From DAIOSQ01 sp036752465 (lineage in GTDB: Bacteria > Pseudomonadota > Gammaproteobacteria > Legionellales > Legionellaceae): a stretch of 20,087 bases of DNA. The stretch covers positions 1 to 20,087 of the forward strand of contig DAIOSQ010000022.1 of the NCBI GenBank assembly GCA_036752465.1, given 5' to 3'. Every line of letters starts with the position of its first letter. Position 1 is the stretch's first letter. Of the stretch, positions 16,201-20,087 are shown piece by piece. The position numbers and the translations under genes were made by a program. Below the pieces are notes generated by a model. The model searched no databases. It was not told the DNA's origin and worked only from the letters and a program-made list of their open reading frames with translations.

Positions 16201-17617
16201 GAAAAAGTTGCACAATGAACCTGCCGGGGTGCTGTTAAGCATCATCAAGCCCATCGATAGCGAACATACGCTGTTGGCTAAAATAGATAGTTTTCACGAC
16301 CTTATCCTGTTAGTGAATGCTGGTAAAATTAAGCTGTCTGATCAATCGAAATCTGCGCAAGTGCAAGATTTGGCAGAAAGTTTGTTGGATTTTGTGAGCC
16401 AATGGGTTGCCAAAAATCCGGTGGATGATACCAATGTCTTGCGAGAACAGATGAAAGTCGTAGGCAAAGATCTTCGTCAACATCGTCCAATGGGTGGCTG
16501 GCTGAGCAGGCCATCAGCGCTGGAAGATAAATATGACGTATTTTGCAACAGCATGCCATCTAAGCCACCTAAGCCATCTAGACCAAAGCCGCTTCCTGTA
16601 ACAACAGCATCATCAACATCAGGGGGCGGGCTAGATGCCCCAAGCAAACCAGTCATTGCGACCGGTTTGCTGACGGAGTTACCTTTGGAAATATTGCCTG
16701 CTGATCTAACCGATGAAGAATCCGTTACTACCACACCACGCAGTCTTGCAAGCGAGGACAGTGAGCTAAGCGGGCACAGAACCGCTGATGTTAGCTCGGC
16801 GGATAACAAGCCAGTTACGCCATCCCCATCATCCGGTGCAGCAGCGCCGGTAGAGGAGCGTTTAGCGAAGATAGGTGATGACGAGTTGGTTCACGCGGCG
16901 GATAACAAGCCAGTTACGCCACCCCCATCATCCGGTGCAGCGGCGCTGATGGCGCACATTAGACAACGAGGCGAACAGTCAGCAGCGTCGGTAGAGGAAC
17001 GTTTAGCGAAGATAGGTGATGATGCGACAGTCACTGCGGCAGTTAGCGTGCCGGTGGCAGCTAATGAGCATCGGCCGCTGAGCCCAACAGCAACAAACAC
17101 CCAAGTGCTATCGCCGAAACATGAGCTGCCTGCGGATCTAATGGGCAGTTTGCAAGCAGGCAAGAAAGGAGCCGGCAAGTTTAAGTTTCCCGTTAGTCAT
17201 AAGCCTGCTGGTGACAGAACATCACAGGACGCAGATTCCTCGACCAAAATAAACATTCTTGAGATCTTACAAAAACGAATCAAGGAAGGCAATTTTGCAA
17301 AAATTAATACCAATACTTCGACTGCATCCACGCAGGAAAATGAAGACCCTGATTGGCAAGACAATACAACCGACGAAGATAATCCGGTTACATTAAAAAC
17401 GATTGACCAAACCATTGCGCGGGCTCAAAGAAATCTTGTTCCCTCTATAGCCCAGCCACCCAAAACATCTCGTCCACCACCACCGCCGCTTCCGAGGGGT
17501 CACCAGTACAGCGGAAATTTAAGGACTGCTATGATGAAATGTCGTCACGATCAGGGTCTAGACCTTGATGAAGACAGCGATACAGATGACGATGATGATT
17601 GGTTAGCGAAGCGGTAG
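13220..17617 (+). CDS. 1465-residue duplicated-module protein with WASP-like tail; effector candidate
   Basis: No named family. ATG has a good ribosome site (GAGGA, 6 nt upstream). A possible -10 box TAAAAT is at 13184-13189, without a convincing -35. The protein has two related helical modules (about 17-534 and 603-1111), then a Pro/Ser/Thr-rich disordered tail (about 1113-1465). Within each module, about 135-342 and 724-930 resemble a Dbl-homology RhoGEF domain by eye. The tail has three WH2-like helices (AALMAHIRQRG at 1241-1251, ADLMGSLQAG at 1305-1314, LEILQKRIKEG at 1347-1357). A polyproline stretch RPPPPPLPR (1418-1426) and a connector-like GNLRTAMMK (1432-1440) then lead into an Asp-rich end with Trp1461. 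There is no signal peptide or membrane segment. A type IV-secreted, host-actin-directed effector is the best reading. Coding is certain; function is inferred. Confidence 0.85.
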   Translation: MRRLDQSFDGVPEVGELEVAWKKIQVILNDRRPMDDKVLAIMAVLEKMDAELAVYHVLRSVLQEIIVHNSRYRFWLAELPRGLRALWDTAFEQMFGARESGDSYKSAAYLASTQSQWLQTQTQIYRDDEASLAVANTVEACIRQERVSIDKLTVMRLYLLEYTQSNFVSNSDKAMLQTYLQAIKNCQMLYANLHLEALLQPDTRPLSEVVQALQNFYLASQYQVYLNAFNEMLPAVIEVNSILPKYTQISSELRELSKNFLSQQNSVHMLDQHKLLLQQLQQTCLSAGLQQAVVPLALTDAVQQRAIAAGSFDFYQLIADVQQPVQRERKLIADLLLRTLQPTKPKRSTQAAKSNPAPLRQMQQAVTLQHILCTIYPQLFVLDHGKFKASTSNTVEILARATSAGGVLDLSSLAAADLKKHKTEPAFVLLRAVKPIDATFSIVDKIDALRDVMVCINTRGMSISEQSEIEQLQVLAEYLLNFVITWLSTHPQDDTQALHDAMQGIAQLIRPQTVRNLLGQMTPLQERYKAFYNQGPASTRSPAGLLLTAAGELPAGSTQTEPANTRRLAKSILVSDQLSAPEVTVPAPTDDRNVDALADLEHVELVLQEIQIILNDRMALDGKMHAVFSVLKRTHAAIGHNDQACAILARLLAHNTTYQMWLQQLSKGAAKLWQKSIQSMFASHQHVSSALPPASKDAVMDPHVVRQSSAEPLASELAANQAVLRAVADVVVQERSHITKLIELRLYVLEYVQNSAVTPVDKQTLQDYLQQLERVRRCYGNLQLERILPVENRPVEQTVAELQAFYLAPAYQSYVNALNGMLPEVSKVMQILPKYAQISPEIKKNVQTILWQESSIKMFEKQQALLQRLSDSCDQAHLADTLVSDALTRASYHKARANGLWNFYLLLSGSNNAQQHQLLMGALLKKALSVDQPAAESIEAGAALEQMLCVVLPHSFMFANDTFNIKGRMAAEIQAAIGENNVELNPKKFVTAALKKLHNEPAGVLLSIIKPIDSEHTLLAKIDSFHDLILLVNAGKIKLSDQSKSAQVQDLAESLLDFVSQWVAKNPVDDTNVLREQMKVVGKDLRQHRPMGGWLSRPSALEDKYDVFCNSMPSKPPKPSRPKPLPVTTASSTSGGGLDAPSKPVIATGLLTELPLEILPADLTDEESVTTTPRSLASEDSELSGHRTADVSSADNKPVTPSPSSGAAAPVEERLAKIGDDELVHAADNKPVTPPPSSGAAALMAHIRQRGEQSAASVEERLAKIGDDATVTAAVSVPVAANEHRPLSPTATNTQVLSPKHELPADLMGSLQAGKKGAGKFKFPVSHKPAGDRTSQDADSSTKINILEILQKRIKEGNFAKINTNTSTASTQENEDPDWQDNTTDEDNPVTLKTIDQTIARAQRNLVPSIAQPPKTSRPPPPPLPRGHQYSGNLRTAMMKCRHDQGLDLDEDSDTDDDDDWLAKR
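13268..14821 (+). repeat. internal duplication, module 1 (residues ~17-534)
   Basis: Module 1 of two diverged protein-level copies in the 1465-residue gene. Shared landmarks in order (copy 1 / copy 2): KIQVILNDR / EIQIILNDR; LLEYTQSN / VLEYVQNS; LYANLHLEALL / CYGNLQLERIL; MLPAVIEVNSILPKYTQIS / MLPEVSKVMQILPKYAQIS; AVKPIDATFSIVDKIDALRD / IIKPIDSEHTLLAKIDSFHD; LAEYLLNFV / LAESLLDFV. Similarity runs the full length without large rearrangement. Divergence is high enough that the duplication is old. Confidence 0.9.
13622..14245 (+). other. Dbl-homology (RhoGEF)-like region 1, residues ~135-342
   Basis: By eye, QERVSIDKLTVMRLYLLEY fits the first conserved DH helix (E-R-x-x-I/V-x-x-L pattern). LQTYLQAIKNCQMLYANL fits the second (the position of the family's LF-N-I pattern). 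YQVYLNAFNEMLP fits the Y-x-x-Y-x-N-F helix, and FYQLIADVQQPVQR then LLLRTL fits the late PVQR...LLL helix that contacts the GTPase. The span of about 208 residues equals a DH domain. Direct view only; no profile search was possible. Confidence 0.35.
15026..16552 (+). repeat. internal duplication, module 2 (residues ~603-1111)
   Basis: Second copy of the module, joined to the first by a Pro/Thr-rich linker (about 535-600). Copy 2 has an extra Ser/Ala/Pro loop at about 684-715 where copy 1 has a shorter polar loop. Both copies end in a similar YKAFYN / YDVFCN before the linker or tail. Confidence 0.9.
15389..16009 (+). other. Dbl-homology (RhoGEF)-like region 2, residues ~724-930
   Basis: The second copy keeps QERSHITKLIELRLYVLEY, LQDYLQQLERVRRCYGNL and YQSYVNALNGMLP at the same spacing. 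In the last helix (FYLLLSGSNNAQQHQLLMGALL) it lacks the PVQR seen in copy 1. If the fold is DH, this copy could be non-catalytic or bind a different GTPase. Same limits as for region 1. Confidence 0.3.
16799..17023 (+). repeat. near-identical tandem units in the tail, the second with a 14-codon insert
   Basis: Unit 1 (16799-16897, 33 codons) and unit 2 (16898-17023) share ADNKPVTP, PSSGAAA and VEERLAKIGDD almost base for base. Unit 2 has 42 extra bases between GAAA and VEERL, encoding LMAHIRQRGEQSAA, which is the first WH2-like helix. The near-identity of the DNA shows a recent duplication, in contrast to the old duplication of the large modules. Confidence 0.9.
16937..17602 (+). other. WASP/WH2-CA-like tail, residues 1240-1461
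   Basis: Motifs in order: WH2-like 1 (16937-16987), WH2-like 2 (17126-17188), WH2-like 3 (17249-17308), a first acidic patch with Trp (EDPDWQD, about residue 1379), polyproline (17471-17497), and a connector-like helix plus acidic end with Trp1461 (17513-17602). The reference pattern is WASP-family ALLDQIRQG followed later by GALMEVMQK and an acidic DDEW end. The order differs from N-WASP, in which polyproline precedes WH2. Confidence 0.45.
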
Positions 17618-17646
17618 GTGCTGCTGTACAACAGCATGGCATATGC

Positions 17647-17675
17647 TTGACAATTGGGAGATGACTCGTTCTAAT
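17647..17675 (+). promoter_or_regulatory. sigma70-type promoter of the MFS gene
   Basis: TTGACA (17647-17652, perfect) and TCTAAT (17670-17675, five of six) are 17 nt apart. The start of transcription would be near 17682, giving a leader of about 24 nt with the ribosome site AAGGG. It implies the transporter is expressed independently of the large gene upstream. The short hairpin TGCTGT-ACA-ACAGCA just after the large gene's stop lacks a T-run. Confidence 0.7.
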
Positions 17676-17705
17676 GAGCCCATTACCTGTTGATAAGGGC
17701 ATATT

Positions 17706-18977
17706 TTGCATCAAAACAAACCAGTCAAACCTACGTTCGCTGCTTATGCAATTTTCTTTTTGGCAGCGTCGTTTTATCTGTATGAGTTTATCTTGCAAGT
17801 CGCTCCTAGCGTCATGGCGGCACCTATGATGAAAACTTTTGGGGTCACAGCGGAAGGGTTTGGGTTGATTGCGGCGTGCTATTTTTATGCCTATGCGCCA
17901 ATGCAATTGCCAGCCGGCTTGTTGTTTGACAGGTATGGTCCGCGTAAGCTGATGACTTGTGCGCTGTTGCTCTGTGCCGTAGGTTCCCTATTTTTTGCTG
18001 CCACGAACAGCATTGTGGCAGCTGCTTTGGGACGCTTCTTGATTGGTATCGGCTCTGCATTTTCATTTATTGGCGTTTTGGTATTATTGGCACGGTGGTT
18101 TCCCAGCAATTATTTTGCGATTTTAGCTGGGATAGCACAGATGATGAGTTCAGTGGGCGCTATTTTTGGTGAAATGCCACTGGCGATGCTGATTGATACG
18201 GTTGGTTGGCGGCAGGCCAGTTATATTTTGGCGCTGGTTGGTTGTGTGCTGGCATGGTTGCTGTGGTATTTTATCCGCGATTATCCCACGCAATCTACGC
18301 AAGCAAGGCCCACTTGTCGCTTGATCGATGAATGGCATCGTTTGCGTGATGTATGTCGTCATGCCTATACCTGGATTACTGGGGCGTATGCATTTTGTAT
18401 TTGGACCCCAATTGCGGTATTCGCGGCGTTATGGGGGGTGCCTTATTTGCAGGCTAAATTTGCTATCAGCGTGTTGCAGGCATCGGGTATGTGTAGCATG
18501 ATTTGGTTGGGTATAGGCATTGGCAGTCCATTGTTGGGCTGGCTCAGCGACCGCCTGGCTAACCGTCGATTTGCTTTGGGGCTGAGTGCCGTATTGGGTT
18601 TGTTGGCCACTGTGCTGCTGTTATATTATCCAAGTCTCAATATTGCTACGGCATATCTGATTTTATTTGTTTTGGGTCTGGGTGCTGCTGGGCAGACCGT
18701 CAGTTTTGCGGTGGTCAATGACAATAATCCTGCATCGTTGGTTGGCACGGCTTCAGGGTTCAATAACCTCTCGGTTTTGTTGGGAGGGGCGATATTTCAA
18801 CCATTAGTTGGGGTGATGTTGCAAGCAAGTCATGCCTTTAGCATCGAGCAGGGCGTATCGGTTTATACAGTCAACAGTTATCAACATGCACTTTTGGTGA
18901 TGCCTTGTTGCTACTTATTGAGTTTGCTGTTGGTGCTTTTTGTTTTGCAAGAGTCGTATCCTCGTACACATGCGTGA
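17706..18977 (+). CDS. major facilitator superfamily transporter
   Basis: A 423-residue inner-membrane carrier with about 12 hydrophobic segments. The N-half cytoplasmic loop has GLLFDRYGPRK (71-81) and the C-half loop has GWLSDRLANRR (about 278-288), the paired MFS signature. WFPSNYFAILAG and TASGFNNLSVLLGGAIFQP resemble the nutrient carriers common in Legionella and Coxiella; the substrate cannot be read. The start is TTG, supported by AAGGG at 17695-17699 with 6-nt spacing and by an in-frame stop at 17694. The first in-frame ATG would remove the first membrane segment. It has its own promoter and converges on the next gene with 4 nt between stops. Confidence 0.93.
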   Translation: MHQNKPVKPTFAAYAIFFLAASFYLYEFILQVAPSVMAAPMMKTFGVTAEGFGLIAACYFYAYAPMQLPAGLLFDRYGPRKLMTCALLLCAVGSLFFAATNSIVAAALGRFLIGIGSAFSFIGVLVLLARWFPSNYFAILAGIAQMMSSVGAIFGEMPLAMLIDTVGWRQASYILALVGCVLAWLLWYFIRDYPTQSTQARPTCRLIDEWHRLRDVCRHAYTWITGAYAFCIWTPIAVFAALWGVPYLQAKFAISVLQASGMCSMIWLGIGIGSPLLGWLSDRLANRRFALGLSAVLGLLATVLLLYYPSLNIATAYLILFVLGLGAAGQTVSFAVVNDNNPASLVGTASGFNNLSVLLGGAIFQPLVGVMLQASHAFSIEQGVSVYTVNSYQHALLVMPCCYLLSLLLVLFVLQESYPRTHA

Positions 18978-18981
18978 TTCC

Positions 18982-19701
18982 CTAAATAGTATACGCAAGA
19001 TCTTCGGTTGTGATGTGGGCGAATTTGTCCGCTAGATTTTTTTTCAAGAGCGCATCTATTTTTGCAGCATAAGGTTCGTAAAAAGATGGCCGTCGCGGAA
19101 AAATTCTATCGTTTATCCAATGAGGGGACCATTGGTCAGTGCTGAGGATGCAAGTGGCAGCAAAATTTTTGATGTCAAACTTTTCCTCAATTTGAATACA
19201 GCCTCGTATAAAGGTATCAACGTAAGATTGGACGATAGGATAGTCTTTAGAGGGCGGTTGCTTGCGTTTTTGTACGGGGAGGTAAAGCCAAACTTGTTTC
19301 TGTTTAGGTAAATGTGCTGTATAGGTATAGAGAGTGTCTGCGTGCAAAATTTGTCTGCAGTAAACGGTCTCGCGTTGGTCATAGTGTTGAATGTTTTCAA
19401 TCTTGCCTAATTTGAAAATGATCCCATTAAAAAAACCTTGCTTGGCTTCATAAACCGCCAAAAATGTGGCGTTTAAGCCTGGTAAGTTGCCATATACCGA
19501 CCAACTTCTTTGATAGCCTTTGACTAAGACCGGTAAGCTTTGTTGCGCGTGAGGATCTGTGTATTTTTTCGATTGCTCATCAATCAAACTCCCATAGCCG
19601 ACAATATATTGCGGTAGCCGTGGATCTATAGCTGGATGACATAGATGGGTAGCAAAGGACATATGAGATGACAATAAAAAAATCAATCCTAATGTTTTCA
19701 T
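18982..19701 (-). CDS. secreted gamma-glutamylcyclotransferase-like protein
   Basis: A 239-residue protein with a short signal peptide (MKTLGLIFLLSSHMSFA, probable cut near residue 17) and a gamma-glutamylcyclotransferase/AIG2-like fold. Signs are YIVGYGSLI (YGSL at 36-39, the substrate loop) and the probable catalytic Glu111 in YDQRETVYCR. Members release 5-oxoproline from gamma-glutamyl peptides or amines. Most are cytoplasmic, so an exported form is unusual. A C-terminal extension of about 80 residues follows the fold. A cysteine at position 21 has no good lipobox. Fold family is likely; the substrate is unknown. Confidence 0.75.
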   Translation of the reverse strand: MKTLGLIFLLSSHMSFATHLCHPAIDPRLPQYIVGYGSLIDEQSKKYTDPHAQQSLPVLVKGYQRSWSVYGNLPGLNATFLAVYEAKQGFFNGIIFKLGKIENIQHYDQRETVYCRQILHADTLYTYTAHLPKQKQVWLYLPVQKRKQPPSKDYPIVQSYVDTFIRGCIQIEEKFDIKNFAATCILSTDQWSPHWINDRIFPRRPSFYEPYAAKIDALLKKNLADKFAHITTEDLAYTI

Positions 19702-19737
19702 ACGACAACCAAAACTATGATCTTAACCTGGTGAACC

Positions 19738-19746
19738 ATCATACCA
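19738..19746 (-). promoter_or_regulatory. possible extended -10 promoter of the cyclotransferase-like gene
   Basis: On the minus strand TGG-TATGAT (19746-19738) gives an extended -10 box about 37 nt upstream of the ATG. No matching -35 box is visible at the usual distance. Confidence 0.35.
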
Positions 19747-19850
19747 CATTCGAGGTTCGCCTTGTGTCGGCAGGAGCTAATATTAAATTAAGAATGTTTG
19801 TGTACACTAAAGCTAATCAGTGATTAAAATAATGATAAGGGGCATATGGC

Positions 19851-20087
19851 ATGAAGAATTTGTGTATTATTATATCTAGCGATTACACCAACTCTACACA
19901 CGCTTTGGCAAGTACGTGGGCGCGGGAGGTCACAACTGACCAAGCGACGGTGGAAGCAACCTTGGGTGCCACGCATGATATGTGTTATATCAGTATTGAT
20001 CCTATGCGAAAAAATAATCGTGAGTATCAGAAGAAGCTTATCAACGATTTTTACATAGAGCTGTCAGGTCGTGCTTTACTTGAACAG
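19851..20087 (+). CDS. unidentified protein, 5' part only
   Basis: An open frame of 79 codons from ATG at 19851 to the window edge, without a stop. The ribosome site AAGGGG (19837-19842) is strong, with 8-nt spacing. The protein begins MKNLCIIISSDYTNSTHALA, has no signal peptide or membrane segment, and matches no family I know. A three-codon frame ATG-GCA-TGA (19846-19854) overlaps its start. Upstream lies the palindrome GTGTACAC (19800-19807). The gene is divergent from the cyclotransferase-like gene across 149 nt. Confidence 0.7.
   Translation, partial: MKNLCIIISSDYTNSTHALASTWAREVTTDQATVEATLGATHDMCYISIDPMRKNNREYQKKLINDFYIELSGRALLEQ

Noticed and set aside
19782..19795. PmrA-box-like AT-rich sequence (minus strand CTTAATTTAATATT)
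   Set aside because: It covers only part of the two-repeat consensus, and the region is simply AT-rich; too weak to claim effector regulation.

Overview
The window looks like chromosome from a gammaproteobacterium. WaaA, DksA, PrmC, RF1, HemA, ComF, BioC and PhhA all read like gammaproteobacterial proteins, and hemA-prfA-prmC is the order found in Escherichia coli. Two very large helical proteins of unknown family sit between these genes. One carries eukaryote-like, actin-related motifs. This suggests a host-associated bacterium, perhaps of the Legionellales (Legionella/Coxiella/Aquicella/Berkiella-like). That placement is inferred from gene style; no marker gene proves it. No rRNA, tRNA, CRISPR array or insertion sequence was seen, and no stretch over 300 bases lacks a gene.

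Layout. (1) 88-5217 is conserved core: waaA on + converges on a minus-strand block transcribed hemA > prfA > prmC > dksA. hemA and prfA overlap by 4 nt, and a good sigma70-type promoter precedes hemA. (2) 5375-7424 on + holds a VTT/TMEM64-type membrane protein, then a 97-residue unknown protein overlapping by 4 nt a single-PDZ, RseP-like site-2 protease. (3) 7435-10557 on - is a 1040-residue protein with two predicted membrane hairpins and no family I can recognise. (4) 10695-13090: comF (-) is divergent from bioC-phhA (+), which lie 1 nt apart. (5) 13220-17617 on + encodes a 1465-residue protein, the centre of interest. (6) 17706-20087: an MFS transporter with its own promoter, a convergent secreted gamma-glutamylcyclotransferase-like protein, and the first 79 codons of an unidentified gene that runs off the end.

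The 1465-residue protein is an internal duplication of two modules of about 510 residues followed by a low-complexity tail. By eye, the middle of each module resembles a Dbl-homology (RhoGEF) domain. The tail resembles the output end of WASP-family proteins: three WH2-like helices (xLxxxIxxG pattern), a pure polyproline stretch, and a connector-like helix followed by an Asp-rich end with a tryptophan four residues from the terminus. If correct, this is a bacterial effector that could join Rho-GTPase activation to actin/Arp2/3 binding in one chain. This is a motif-level hypothesis that needs profile and structure searches.

The core genes cover LPS Kdo transfer (waaA), the stringent-response cofactor (dksA), tetrapyrrole synthesis (hemA), termination and its methyltransferase (prfA, prmC), biotin synthesis (bioC) and phenylalanine to tyrosine conversion (phhA). 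The two giant genes and the 3' end look like accessory material among them.
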